Positions 54,297-63,870 of a stretch of 64,000 nt of DNA are shown here, piece after piece. A program made the position numbers and the translations under genes. The stretch comes from Pseudomonas putida. Its GTDB lineage: Bacteria; Pseudomonadota; Gammaproteobacteria; Pseudomonadales; Pseudomonadaceae. The notes under the pieces are model-generated. The model did no database searches and was not told the origin of the DNA. It saw nothing but the letters and a program-made list of their open reading frames with translations. The DNA lies in assembly GCF_001941965.1 (NCBI RefSeq), contig NZ_MKZO01000001.1, forward strand, positions 115,583 to 179,582, given 5' to 3'. The first letter of the stretch is position 1. The number at the start of each line of letters is the position of its first letter.

Positions 54297-54470
54297 ATGA
54301 AACTGCTGCTACGGACTGTTGCCTCGGCATTCATGTTTGCCGGGATCTTGGCCGGTTGTCTGGCGATATTGCTGCTGATGATTCTGATGGTGCGCTTTCC
54401 ACCATTGCTGATTGCCGTGGTGTTGGCGTGCTGGATCTACCGGAAGCAGAAAGTAAGAATGAACCCTTGA
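54297..54470 (+). CDS. Small membrane protein
   Basis: A 57-residue protein that is mostly hydrophobic: two helices, near 8-30 and 33-48, then a basic tail (YRKQKVRMNP). AAGGAGG precedes the ATG at a good distance, and it starts 11 bases after radC, so co-expression is likely. No relative recognised. Confidence 0.6.
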   Translation: MKLLLRTVASAFMFAGILAGCLAILLLMILMVRFPPLLIAVVLACWIYRKQKVRMNP

Positions 54471-54621
54471 ACAGTGAGCCAGCGTGGGTAGTCGAAAGAC
54501 TGCCTGCAATGGCTCCCTCTTTTTTCTTTTGCCCTGGTAGCTAACGCTTACCTGCTGCCTTGTAAGCTGCACTTCGTTCACGCTTGCCCACTGCGACCAC
54601 AATCACAACCACCCGATCATC

Positions 54622-55236
54622 ATCAATGGCTACCTGGGGGATCGCGGCCTGTCGCTGCGCCAGGGCACTATCGTCGATGCCACACTGATCCACGCGCCCA
54701 GCTCGACCAAGAACCAGGACGGCAAGCGCGACCCGGAAATGCACCAGAGCAAGAAAGGGAACCAGTATTACTTTGGCATGAAGGCGCACATCGGCGTAGA
54801 TGATGAGTCGGGGCTGGTACACAGCGTGGTAGGCACGGCAGCCAACGTGGCGGATATCACCCAGGTCGACAAACTGCTGCACGGTGACGAGAACGTCGTC
54901 TGCGCCGATGCCGGCTACACCGGCGTCGAAAAGCGCCCCGAACATGCTGGCCGCGAAGTGATCTGGCAGGTCGCAGCACGCCGCAGCACCTACAAGAAGC
55001 TCGATAAACGCAGCGCCCTGTACAAAGCCAAGCGCAAGATCGAGAAGGCCAAGTCACAAGTGCGAGCGAAGGTCGAGCACCCGTTTCGAGTGATCAAGCG
55101 CCAGTTCGGTTACGTGAAGGTGCGCTTCCGTGGCCTGGCCAAGAACACCGCTCAGCTGGTGACGCTGTTCGCGCTGTCGAACCTATGGATGGCGCGCCGA
55201 CATTTGCTGACTACCGCAGGAAAGGTGCACCTGTAA
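54622..55236 (+). pseudogene. IS5-family transposase, N-terminally truncated
   Basis: The open frame reads INGYLGDRGLSLRQGTIVD onwards, giving the DDE-region motifs TIVDATLIHAPSSTKN, GMKAHIGVDDESG and ADAGYTG, and the final KVEHPFRVIKRQFGYVKVRF with catalytic Glu. About 120 N-terminal residues are absent, including the N-terminal HTH, and no start codon is suitable. The product cannot be a complete transposase. Confidence 0.88.
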
Positions 55237-55385
55237 TGCGGAAAATGGCTGCTGCGAGGTGCTCGCGGCGGCCAAAAACGGAGAACTGAGCGGGTTACCT
55301 GGTCGATTTTGATCGACGGCCCGCTTTCAAAAGCAGCGAGGGCTGAAGTCGACCGGAAATACAGGGTTACTTCAGACCTTCCCTA
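54622..55385 (+). mobile_element. Truncated IS5-family element
   Basis: The right part of an IS5-family copy: the C-terminal transposase section followed by about 150 bases ending at an inverted repeat (complement TAGGGAAGGTCTGAAG) at 55385. The repeat matches the left end of the copy at 63871 at about 15 of 21 positions. The left end and the first third of the gene are missing, replaced by the end of the maintenance cassette. Confidence 0.82.
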
Positions 55386-55495
55386 GACACTCTATTTGAT
55401 CCAAATCAACGAAGTGCTGTTATCGTCAAAAGGAGCATTCATGGCTCGGGGGCAATCTGCTATCGTCGGCCTATTGCCCCGCCTGGTGAATTGCT

Positions 55496-55840
55496 GTGCG
55501 TCGGATTGGATTGATCCTGCTAATGATTGCTAGCCTCGTGCTGCCGACCTTCGGCGGTGTGGCTTTCAGCATGCCGGCACAACCTTGCCCGATGCAGAGC
55601 GCCGATCATCAGGGCCATGCAATGGCCGATGCTCCGTGCTGCGAGCAAATGGACAAGTCTGATGGGGTGGCCAAGAAGTCCCCTTGCAAACCCGGCCAGG
55701 AATGCAAGACCGGAGGACTTCTCCAGACCACCGTGATCAAGAGCATATCCCCTCTCCCCTCACGCCCCGAGATATTGCTGACCCAGTCGGTGATTAAGCG
55801 AGAGCCCGCAGGACTCTGGCGCCCTCCTCGTTTCGTCTAA
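55496..55840 (+). CDS. Cys/His-rich secreted protein at the head of the cus module
   Basis: A 114-residue protein with a Sec-type N-terminus (IGLILLMIASLVLPTFGGVAF). The short mature part is rich in Cys, His and Met (QPCPMQSADHQGHAMADAPCC, CEQMDK, CKPGQECKTG), suitable for binding copper or silver. It resembles small leader genes found before cop/cus/czc operons. Start is GTG at 55496 by frame; the ribosome site is weak. It precedes cusC by 92 bases and may share its transcript. Confidence 0.62.
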   Translation: MRRIGLILLMIASLVLPTFGGVAFSMPAQPCPMQSADHQGHAMADAPCCEQMDKSDGVAKKSPCKPGQECKTGGLLQTTVIKSISPLPSRPEILLTQSVIKREPAGLWRPPRFV

Positions 55841-55932
55841 TGCAGTGATCATCCCGCGCCTTACAGTCAGGCGCATCGTCGCGGTCACGTTTCGTAGTCG
55901 CGACTTCGATCAATCGCATTGGAGGCGAAAGC

Positions 55933-57195
55933 ATGTCCGCTTTCCTTTTTCCACGCCGTGGCTTTCTCGGTGTGTTGGCTGCCGCATTCTGGGCAGCTCC
56001 CTGGCTTGCCGCGCAGGCGCAGCCCCTAACTTTCGAACGAGCCCAAGCTCTGGCCGAGCAGAGTGCCCCTGAGAACCTCGCGCGCCAGGCGCAGGTGGCA
56101 TCGGCACAGCAGGCTGTCGAGCCCGCAGACGCCCTGCCCGATCCCAAGCTGATTCTAGGCATCGACAACCTGCCGATCGAAGGCCCTGACCGTTACACGC
56201 TTAATCGTGACTCCATGACCATGCGCCGCATTGGGTTCATGCAGGAAGTCCCCAACAGTGACAAGCGTCAGGCTCGGCGCCAGTTGGCCGAGGCTTCAGT
56301 AGGCCGAGCCGAGGCCGAGCAGCGTGCCATGCAGTTGGAGATCAAGCGCCAGACGGCAGTGAGCTGGCTAGATGTGTACTACGCCGAACGCAGTGTTGGC
56401 CTCTTCGATCAACTGGACCGTCAGATCGAGATGCTCCGCTCGACCGTGCAATCGCTGATTGCCGGCGGTAGTGCTCAGCCTGGCGAGCTGTTGCAGGCCG
56501 ACCAGGAAGCTTTGGCGTTACAAGATCGGCGAGATGAACTGAATCGCGATGTGGCAGTAGCTCGTGCCAAGCTGCGCCGCTGGATAGGCAACGAGGCTGA
56601 CCAGCCTTTGCAAGGAGGTGTTCCCAGTCTGAACCTGGTGGCACCGCACCTGCAGCAACGCATTGCCTCACACCCTGAGTTGCGCGCTGCCTCCGCCCGA
56701 GTCGGCGAGGCTAGCGCCGAGCTGAACGAGGCCATCGCCGAGAAGACCCCCGACTGGGGTGTTGAGTTTGCCTACAACAATCGCGACAACCAGTTCGGCG
56801 ATATGGTGATGGTGCAATTTACCTTCGACCTGCCGTTGTTCGTAGGCACACGTCAGGGGCCCAAGATCAACGCCAGACAACAAAGCGTGTCGCAGATGGA
56901 AGCCGAGCAGGAAGCATTACTGCGCGCCCATCAGGCTGAGCTGGAAGGCGGTATTGCCGAGCTTGAGCAACTGCGCAGGACCTTGTCACGCACCGAAAAA
57001 ACCTTGATCCCGCTTGCAAGCAAACGTGCCGATCTCGAACTGGCCGCCTACCAAGCCGGTAACAGCCAGCTCACATCCGTTATTACTGCCCAGCGCGACC
57101 TGATTGATGCGCAACTGCGGCAGATTGAACAACAGCGCAAGTTGAGCCAGCTCTCCGCAAGCCTGTACTACGCCTATGTGGAGGGCCTGAAATGA
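55933..57195 (+). CDS. cusC: Outer-membrane efflux factor CusC/CzcC type
   Basis: A 420-residue TolC-family protein. The signal peptide (FLGVLAAAFWAAPWLAAQAQ) precedes a periplasmic coiled-coil barrel with two OEP repeats: PEDALPDPKLILGIDNLP-like N-half and QQSVSQMEAEQEALLRAHQAELEGG later. It forms the outer-membrane channel of the RND tripartite pump. GGAGG lies before the ATG, and cusB starts four bases inside its end. The CzcC-like sequence is family-typical; metal is set by cusA. Confidence 0.85.
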   Translation: MSAFLFPRRGFLGVLAAAFWAAPWLAAQAQPLTFERAQALAEQSAPENLARQAQVASAQQAVEPADALPDPKLILGIDNLPIEGPDRYTLNRDSMTMRRIGFMQEVPNSDKRQARRQLAEASVGRAEAEQRAMQLEIKRQTAVSWLDVYYAERSVGLFDQLDRQIEMLRSTVQSLIAGGSAQPGELLQADQEALALQDRRDELNRDVAVARAKLRRWIGNEADQPLQGGVPSLNLVAPHLQQRIASHPELRAASARVGEASAELNEAIAEKTPDWGVEFAYNNRDNQFGDMVMVQFTFDLPLFVGTRQGPKINARQQSVSQMEAEQEALLRAHQAELEGGIAELEQLRRTLSRTEKTLIPLASKRADLELAAYQAGNSQLTSVITAQRDLIDAQLRQIEQQRKLSQLSASLYYAYVEGLK

Positions 57196-58652
57196 AGATA
57201 TCGACATTTGGTTTTGCGGTCGCCGTGCTGACCGTGGGCATTGGCGCGGCGGGCGGTGGCTACTGGCTGGCCCAGCGGCAAGCCAAACACGAGCTACTGC
57301 CTAGCTCCGCACCGACGGACGAGCGCAAGGTGCTCTATTGGTACGACCCGATGCAGCCTGAGCAGCGCTTCGATAAACCGGGCAAGTCACCTTTCATGGA
57401 TATGGAGCTTGTCCCTAAATACGCAGGATCCGAGCAAGATCCGTCTGTCCTGAGCGTCCCCGCTCAAGCCGTACAGAACCTCGGAATGCGGACCTCGACG
57501 GTGATCCGCGGTGTACTGCCCTCGGATATCGAGGTGGTCGGCTCCCTGGCCTATAACCAGCGAGAGGTAGCGAACCTCCAGGCCCGCGCTGGCGGATTCG
57601 TCGAGCGGGTTTACGGGCGTGCCCCTGGCGATGTACTGCCAGCTGGAACACCCCTGGTCGACCTGCTGATTCCCGAGTGGTCCGCCGCGCAGTTGGAGTT
57701 CCTCGCGGTACTGCGTACCGGTGACGCCCGCTTGATCACTGCGGCCCAAGAGCGCCTCCGCCTGCTCGGCATGCCACAAGCGTTGATAGAGCAGGTTCGC
57801 CGCAGCGGCAAACCGCGGGCAGTGCAAACCCTCACCACACCTATCAGCGGCGAGCTCCAAGCCTTGCAGGTACGCGCCGGGATGACCGTTGAAGCCGGGC
57901 AGGATCTGGCGTTGATCAACGGGCTGTCCAGTGTCTGGCTCGATGCGGCGATACCCGAGGCCATGGCCGGAAGTATCCAGGTCGGGGACGAGATCCGCGC
58001 CAACCTGACGGCCTTTCCTGATCGACCGCTGCTGGGCCGCGTCATAGCCTTGCTGCCGAGTGCCGATCCGCAAACGCGCACGCTCACGGTACGCAGCGAG
58101 CTACCCAACCCTGCCGGTAAGTTGCGCCCCGGCATGTTCGCCGCCGTACGCCTGAACAGTGCCGTCGAACAATCCACGCTTCTTGTGCCGAGTGAAGCCG
58201 TGATTCGCACCGGGAAGCGTGCATTGGTGATGCTGGCCGAAGGCGACGGACGCTACCGTCCCCAGGAAATCACCTTGGGCCGCGAGGCCGATGGGCGTCT
58301 GGAGGTGTTTTCCGGTCTTGAGGAAGGTCAGGCGGTCGTTACCTCCGGCCAGTTCCTCATCGATTCGGAAGCCAGCCTGCAGGGCATCCTGGCCGGCAAT
58401 GCAGAACAGGACAGCACGGAGGGGCTGCATGTGTCTCACGGCGTTATTCGCGCACTGGACGGGAAACAAGTCACCCTGGAGCATGGCCCCTTCGAGAGCC
58501 TGAATATGCCAGGTATGACCATGGCTTTTCCTCTGGTCAGCTCCGAAGTAGCTGTGGGACTTAAGCCAGGAGATCACGTACGCATCGCCGCACGTCAGAC
58601 AAACTCCGGCCTGCTGATCGAGCAGCTCCGCAAGGAAGGAGACCAGCCATGA
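57192..58652 (+). CDS. cusB: Periplasmic adaptor CusB with heavy-metal-binding and fused CusF-like domains
   Basis: A 486-residue membrane-fusion protein. After an N-terminal anchor, the segment [20 protein letters not shown] carries the Met residues used by CusB to hold Cu+/Ag+. Then come lipoyl, beta-barrel and membrane-proximal domains. From about residue 415 it continues into a CusF-like domain: His431, Met439, Met442 and Met444 (NMPGMTMAF) match His36/Trp44/Met47/Met49 of CusF, with Trp replaced by Met. The fusion combines chaperone and adaptor. It overlaps cusC and cusA by four bases each, so the pump is coupled. Confidence 0.9.
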   Translation: MKISTFGFAVAVLTVGIGAAGGGYWLAQRQAKHELLPSSAPTDERKVLYWYDPMQPEQRFDKPGKSPFMDMELVPKYAGSEQDPSVLSVPAQAVQNLGMRTSTVIRGVLPSDIEVVGSLAYNQREVANLQARAGGFVERVYGRAPGDVLPAGTPLVDLLIPEWSAAQLEFLAVLRTGDARLITAAQERLRLLGMPQALIEQVRRSGKPRAVQTLTTPISGELQALQVRAGMTVEAGQDLALINGLSSVWLDAAIPEAMAGSIQVGDEIRANLTAFPDRPLLGRVIALLPSADPQTRTLTVRSELPNPAGKLRPGMFAAVRLNSAVEQSTLLVPSEAVIRTGKRALVMLAEGDGRYRPQEITLGREADGRLEVFSGLEEGQAVVTSGQFLIDSEASLQGILAGNAEQDSTEGLHVSHGVIRALDGKQVTLEHGPFESLNMPGMTMAFPLVSSEVAVGLKPGDHVRIAARQTNSGLLIEQLRKEGDQP

Positions 58653-61600
58653 TCGCGCGCCTGATCCATTGGTCGATCGGCAACCGCTTCCTGGTACTGC
58701 TGGCCACCCTGTTCATCACCGCCCTGGGCCTCTGGTCGCTGCGCAACACGCCGTTGGATGCACTGCCGGACCTATCTGACACCCAGGTCATCATCAGAAC
58801 CAGCTTTCCCGGACAGGCACCGCAGATCGTCGAGAACCAGGTGACCTACCCACTGGCCACAACCATGCTCTCGGTACCGGGGGCGAAGACGGTGCGCGGC
58901 TACTCGTTCTTCGGCGACTCCTTCGTCTACGTGCTGTTCGAGGACGACACCGACCTCTACTGGGCGCGCTCGCGGGTGCTGGAGTACCTCAACCAGGCGC
59001 AGGAACGCCTGCCCGAGGGTGTTACCACCACCCTTGGGCCGGATGCCACCGGCGTGGGCTGGATCTACCAGTACGCCTTGGTCGACCGCAGCGGCCAGCA
59101 TGATCTTGCCCAGCTGCGGGCACTGCAGGACTGGTTCCTCAAGTACGAACTCAAGAGCCTGCCCAACGTAGCCGAAGTGGCCACCCTCGGCGGCATGGTC
59201 AAGCAATACCAAGTGCTGCTCGATCCGCAGAAGCTGGTGGCTTATGGGGTAACTCAGCAGGAGGTCGAAGCGGCGCTGAAGAGCGCCAATCAGGAAACCG
59301 GCGGCGCCATCCTGGAGCTGGCAGAGCGCGAGTACATGGTGCGGGCTTCAGGCTATCTAGAGAGCCTGGCGGATTTCCGCAATGTGCCGCTGCGGGCTTC
59401 GGCCAGCGGAGTTCCGGTGCTGCTGGGTCAGGTGGCCACCATTCAGCTGGGGCCAGAGATGCGTCGTGGCATTGCCGAGCTGGATGGCCAGGGTGAAGTG
59501 GTAGGCGGCGTGGTCATCTTGCGCTCCGGAAAGAATGCCCGCGATACCATCGCCGCGGTGAAGACCAAGCTGGACAGCCTGAAGGGCAGCTTGCCGGCCG
59601 GCGTCGAGGTGGTCACCACCTATGACCGTTCGCAATTGATCGACCGCGCCATCGATAACCTCAGCTACAAGCTGCTGGAAGAGTTCGCGGTGGTTGCCCT
59701 GGTTTGCCTGATCTTCCTCTGGCACCTGCGCTCGTCGCTGGTCGCGATCATCACCCTGCCCCTGGGCATCCTGATGGCCTTCATCGTCATGCGCTACCAG
59801 GGCGTCAATGCCAACATCATGTCGCTCGGCGGGATCGCAATCGCCATCGGCGCCATGGTCGATGCCGCCGTGGTGATGATCGAGAACGCGCACAAGCACA
59901 TCGAGGCCTGGAAGGCTCGACACCCCGGTGAACCGCTTCAGGGCGAGGCGCACTGGCGGGTGATCGGCGAAGCTGCGGCCGAGGTCGGGCCGGCGCTGTT
60001 CTTCAGCCTTTTGATCATCACCCTGTCTTTCCTCCCGGTCTTCACCCTGGAGGCCCAGGAGGGTCGCCTGTTTGGCCCGCTGGCATTCACCAAGACCTAT
60101 GCCATGGCTGCCGCTGCTGGCCTCTCGATCACCTTGGTACCGGTGCTGATGGGCTATTGGATTCGTGGGCATATCCCCAGCGAACAACAGAACCCCTTGA
60201 ATCGTTGGCTGATCGGTGCATACCGGCCGGTGCTGGAGTGGGTGCTGGCTTGGCCTAAGGTGACCCTAGCGCTGGCCTTGCTAGTGTTTTTGTCCAGTCT
60301 CTGGCCCCTCAGCAGACTCGGAGGAGAGTTTCTACCGCCGATGGACGAGGGCGACTTGTTGTACATGCCATCAGCCCTGCCCGGCTTGCCGGCCAGCAAG
60401 GCCACCCAGCTGCTGCAGCAAACCAACCGGATGATCCTCACGGTGCCCGAAGTGGCACGGGTATTCGGCAAGGCCGGGCGAGCAGAGACCGCCACCGATC
60501 CAGCACCGCTGGAAATGTTCGAGACCACGGTGCAGTTCAAACCACGCGATCAATGGCGCGCGGGGATGACACCCGAAAAGCTGATCGAGGAACTGGATCG
60601 CGCGGTAAAAGTTCCGGGGCTGTCCAATATCTGGGTGCCGCCCATCCGCAACCGCATCGACATGCTGGCGACGGGGATCAAGAGCCCCATTGGGGTGAAA
60701 GTATCCGGAACCTCCTTGGTCGACATCGAGCGCATAACGCGCGATATCGAGGCCGTGGCCAAAGAGGTGCCTGGGGTGAGTTCGGCCTTGGCAGAACGCC
60801 TTACTGGCGGCCGTTACGTGGACATCCAGATCGATCGACTGGCCGCGGCGCGCTATGGCCTGAGCATCGCCGATGTGCAGGCGGTGGTATCGGGCGCCAT
60901 CGGCGGCAGCAATATTGGTGAGACGGTTGAAGGACTGGCCCGCTTCCCGATCAACCTGCGCTATCCCAAGGAGTGGCGAGACAGTCCGCAGGCACTACGG
61001 CGTATGCCGATCCTCACGCAAGCCGGCCAGCAGATCACCTTGGGCACCGTCGCCCAGGTTAGTCTGACCGAAGGGCCGCCAATGCTGCGCAGCGAGAACG
61101 GGCGTCTGTCCGGTTGGGTCTATGTCGATGTCCGTGGGCGCGACCTGGCATCGACCGTGCGCGAGTTGCAGCAACGCGTAGCTGAGCAGGTACAACTCGA
61201 TGCTGGCATGACCGTCTCCTACTCCGGTCAGTTCGAGTTCCTGGAGCGCGCCAATGCACGGCTGGCCTGGGTGGTACCGGCGACCTTGTTGATCATCTTC
61301 GTGCTGCTTTACCTGACCTTCAGCCGCTTCGGTGAGGCCCTACTGATCATGGCAACCCTGCCCTTCGCCCTATCGGGCGGCATCTGGCTGCTCTACTGGT
61401 TCGGCTTCAACCTGTCGGTTGCCACTGGGGTCGGCTTTATCGCCTTGGCCGGCGTCTCGGCGGAATTTGGGGTGATCATGCTGCTGTACCTGAAGAATGC
61501 CTGGCATGCACGTATGGATGCCGGGCGCAGCGGTGACCCGGCACTACTGGAGGCAATTCGTGAAGGCGCAGTGCTGCGCGTGCGGCCCAAGGTGATGACG

Positions 61601-61798
61601 GTGGCCGTGATCATCGCCGGCCTGTTGCCAATCCTCTGGGGCGGAGGTGCCGGATCTGAAGTGATGAAGCGCATCGCCGCGCCCATGGTCGGCGGCATGA
61701 TTACCGCGCCGCTGATGTCCATGTTGGTTTTGCCGGCCGCGTACTGGCTGATGCGAAGGCAGCGTACACAGAAGGTTCGCGCACCGCAGGAGCTATAG
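58649..61798 (+). CDS. cusA: Cu(I)/Ag(I) RND efflux pump CusA
   Basis: A 1049-residue heavy-metal RND transporter, with twelve helices and two periplasmic loops. The three methionines of the E. coli CusA metal path fall at identical numbers: Met573 (LLYMPS), Met623 (LEMFETT) and Met672 (RIDMLATG). The helix 4 relay [12 protein letters not shown] is typical of HME-RND pumps. These methionines favour Cu+/Ag+ over Zn/Co/Cd. It is third in the cusCBA operon, starting four bases before the end of cusB; a DUF2790 gene follows after 145 bases. Confidence 0.94.
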   Translation: MIARLIHWSIGNRFLVLLATLFITALGLWSLRNTPLDALPDLSDTQVIIRTSFPGQAPQIVENQVTYPLATTMLSVPGAKTVRGYSFFGDSFVYVLFEDDTDLYWARSRVLEYLNQAQERLPEGVTTTLGPDATGVGWIYQYALVDRSGQHDLAQLRALQDWFLKYELKSLPNVAEVATLGGMVKQYQVLLDPQKLVAYGVTQQEVEAALKSANQETGGAILELAEREYMVRASGYLESLADFRNVPLRASASGVPVLLGQVATIQLGPEMRRGIAELDGQGEVVGGVVILRSGKNARDTIAAVKTKLDSLKGSLPAGVEVVTTYDRSQLIDRAIDNLSYKLLEEFAVVALVCLIFLWHLRSSLVAIITLPLGILMAFIVMRYQGVNANIMSLGGIAIAIGAMVDAAVVMIENAHKHIEAWKARHPGEPLQGEAHWRVIGEAAAEVGPALFFSLLIITLSFLPVFTLEAQEGRLFGPLAFTKTYAMAAAAGLSITLVPVLMGYWIRGHIPSEQQNPLNRWLIGAYRPVLEWVLAWPKVTLALALLVFLSSLWPLSRLGGEFLPPMDEGDLLYMPSALPGLPASKATQLLQQTNRMILTVPEVARVFGKAGRAETATDPAPLEMFETTVQFKPRDQWRAGMTPEKLIEELDRAVKVPGLSNIWVPPIRNRIDMLATGIKSPIGVKVSGTSLVDIERITRDIEAVAKEVPGVSSALAERLTGGRYVDIQIDRLAAARYGLSIADVQAVVSGAIGGSNIGETVEGLARFPINLRYPKEWRDSPQALRRMPILTQAGQQITLGTVAQVSLTEGPPMLRSENGRLSGWVYVDVRGRDLASTVRELQQRVAEQVQLDAGMTVSYSGQFEFLERANARLAWVVPATLLIIFVLLYLTFSRFGEALLIMATLPFALSGGIWLLYWFGFNLSVATGVGFIALAGVSAEFGVIMLLYLKNAWHARMDAGRSGDPALLEAIREGAVLRVRPKVMTVAVIIAGLLPILWGGGAGSEVMKRIAAPMVGGMITAPLMSMLVLPAAYWLMRRQRTQKVRAPQEL

Positions 61799-61860
61799 CT
61801 TTACAAACCCGGGCAAGCCACGCGCCAAGCTGACTCGCCCGGGTAACGCGGCAGGAAGCA

Positions 61861-61874
61861 TTACGGCGATGTAA
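61861..61874. promoter_or_regulatory. TTAC-N6-GTAA dyad before the DUF2790 gene
   Basis: TTACGGCGATGTAA is an inverted repeat 70 bases before the ATG, followed by TTGACTTC (possible -35). This fits a response-regulator box of the copper-sensing type (CopR/CusR-like), but the exact regulator is inferred and none is in the window. Confidence 0.45.
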
Positions 61875-61943
61875 CTTTGACTTCATTTTTATGACAGGTT
61901 GAGCGGATATATTTTAATCACCACCTTGAAGGAGTGATTAAAC

Positions 61944-62276
61944 ATGAAAAGCCTCAAAGTTATTGCAGCCCTTGCCGCTATGGTTGTTTCCTCTGCCACT
62001 CTGGCAGAAGGCGGCGCTGATCGTGTTTATGGTCGGATGATTCAGGCCAATGAGCAGGCCATGCAAGAGTATGCTGCCGCTAACGGAAAGAATCCGCCTG
62101 AAGTTATTCATTACCGCTACGGCATGAAGCTCGATATCGCCAGGGTCGTGGCCACTACCTCAACGGACTCTAGCTGCAATGTGATGCCAGCCCAGATGAC
62201 CTACGAGGACTCCAACGGCGATCTGAATATTCTTGAATACCGTGCAGCCGGAACAGGTTGCCGGAACCAAAACTAA
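61944..62276 (+). CDS. DUF2790 family periplasmic protein
   Basis: A 110-residue protein with a signal peptide (MKSLKVIAALAAMVVSSATLA-E). The DUF2790 core YRYGMKLDIARVVATTS is followed by two Cys (SSCNVMPAQ, GTGCRNQN) and the MTYEDSNGDLNILEYRA strand. Members in Pseudomonas are induced by copper, and the role is unknown. AAGGAG precedes the ATG. It has its own promoter region with a TTAC-N6-GTAA dyad. Confidence 0.83.
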   Translation: MKSLKVIAALAAMVVSSATLAEGGADRVYGRMIQANEQAMQEYAAANGKNPPEVIHYRYGMKLDIARVVATTSTDSSCNVMPAQMTYEDSNGDLNILEYRAAGTGCRNQN

Positions 62277-62432
62277 TAAATGACATCGCGCTGACTGAAA
62301 AGTAATTTTCAAGTCACCCTGACGTTATTTGGCATGTGGAAATATGTCCAAGGCGCGCCTGGTTATGCCCGGCGCGCTTGGCACATATATGCGACCACAC
62401 AATGACAACTGCCAATAACATCAGGAGCATTT

Positions 62433-63758
62433 ATGAATAACAGAACCCTGTTAGGACTTTCTCTACTCGCTCTGAGCATCAGTACCGGGCAAGCTGCAAT
62501 GGCCGCCGACGAGAAAGGCGAGGGATTTATCGAAGGCAGCAGCCTGACCATCCTCAATCGAAATCTCTACTTCAACCGTGACTTCCGCAAAGGCCAGTCC
62601 AGCAGCTCGGGTAATGGCTATTCGGAAGAGTGGGCGCATGGCGTGATAGGCAGATTCGAGTCTGGTTTCACCGAGGGCACCATAGGCTTTGGTGTCGATG
62701 CCTTTGCCATGCTAGGGCTCAAGCTTGACACCGGCGACGGCCGTTCTGGAGCAGGCGGCTCAGTCGACGTGATGCCTTACAACAGCCTCGGGCAGGCTGA
62801 GGACAACTACTCCAAACTGGGGGGCGCGGTGAAAACTCGGTTCATGGATACCGAGATCAAGGTAGGCGACGTCTTTCCCGTCAGCCCGGTCGTCCAATAC
62901 GGTGATGCACGGCTTTTACCGGAGAGTTTCCGAGGTGTCACCGTGGTCAACAGCAGCGTGGAAGGACTGTCGCTTCAGGGCGGTCGCCTCCACTCGATGA
63001 GCCAACCCAATACCAGCAGCATGCGCGACGGCTTCGCTACCTTCTACGCGGGCGAAGTGGACTCGCCATGGATCGCCTATTTCGGTGGTGATTACACGCT
63101 TAATGACAACATCGGCTTTAGTCTCTACACCAGCCGCCTCAAGGATGCCTGGAATCAATATTACGCGGGCACCACGCTGAGCTACCCGCTTGCGGACGAT
63201 GTCGCCTTGATCGGCGGGCTGAACTACTACAAGGCGGTCGATGAAGGGAGGCAGCTCCTCGGGAGCTTCGATAACAACATCTGGAGCGGCAAGGTCGGCA
63301 TCCAATTCGGCGCTCATACAGTGCTGGTGGGTCTCCAGCGCAACAATGGCGATGATGACTTCGACTACTTGCGCCAATCGGACTCCATCTACCTCGACAA
63401 CTCCATCCAGTACAGCGACTTCAACTCGCCGAAGGAGAAGTCATGGCAAGTGCGCTATGACCTGGATATGGAGCCTTTCGGTGTGCCTGGATTGAGCTTC
63501 ATGACTCGATATGCCCAGGGCTGGGATGCCGACTACAGCAACGCCAACGAAGTCTATATGCGCCGTGATGACAACGGCGATCCGTTGACCAACCAGAAGC
63601 GCTGGGAGCGGGACATTGAGGCCAAGTACGTTGTGCAGACTGGATCACTGAAGGATATGTCTTTCCGTGTTCGCCAAATGACCACTCGCGCGACCGATTA
63701 CGAGTCGGATCTGGATGAAGTCCGCCTGATTGTCGAGTACCCGCTGGAAGTTCTCTAA
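62433..63758 (+). CDS. OprD-family outer-membrane porin
   Basis: A 441-residue beta-barrel porin. The signal peptide (NNRTLLGLSLLALSISTGQAAMA) is followed by the OprD start FIEGSSLTILNRNLYFNRDFR and the long loops typical of the family, ending in the terminal strand VRLIVEYPLEVL. OprD porins take up specific small solutes such as amino acids or organic acids. In this position, next to the cus and DUF2790 genes, metal-linked expression is likely, but the solute is unknown. AGGAGC precedes the ATG, and a terminator follows. Confidence 0.9.
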   Translation: MNNRTLLGLSLLALSISTGQAAMAADEKGEGFIEGSSLTILNRNLYFNRDFRKGQSSSSGNGYSEEWAHGVIGRFESGFTEGTIGFGVDAFAMLGLKLDTGDGRSGAGGSVDVMPYNSLGQAEDNYSKLGGAVKTRFMDTEIKVGDVFPVSPVVQYGDARLLPESFRGVTVVNSSVEGLSLQGGRLHSMSQPNTSSMRDGFATFYAGEVDSPWIAYFGGDYTLNDNIGFSLYTSRLKDAWNQYYAGTTLSYPLADDVALIGGLNYYKAVDEGRQLLGSFDNNIWSGKVGIQFGAHTVLVGLQRNNGDDDFDYLRQSDSIYLDNSIQYSDFNSPKEKSWQVRYDLDMEPFGVPGLSFMTRYAQGWDADYSNANEVYMRRDDNGDPLTNQKRWERDIEAKYVVQTGSLKDMSFRVRQMTTRATDYESDLDEVRLIVEYPLEVL

Positions 63759-63845
63759 CCCTGGCAAGCGGGCGGGTTGATTGCCCGCTCGCGCCTTGGT
63801 CCTGCTGTCCCCTCGTAGTGCTCCTTTGGTTTGGAGACAGCCCTT

Positions 63846-63867
63846 GGCGCCCTCGGGCGCCTTTTTT
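63846..63867 (+). terminator. Terminator of the oprD-type gene
   Basis: GGCGCC-CTCG-GGCGCC with a run of six Ts, immediately before the left inverted repeat of the IS5-family copy. Confidence 0.88.
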
Positions 63868-63870
63868 ACT

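Noticed and set aside
35924..54470. Prophage hypothesis for the integrase region
   Set aside because: No capsid, tail, lysis or phage repressor genes are present; the cargo is metal resistance and element maintenance genes, so an integrative element or island fits better.
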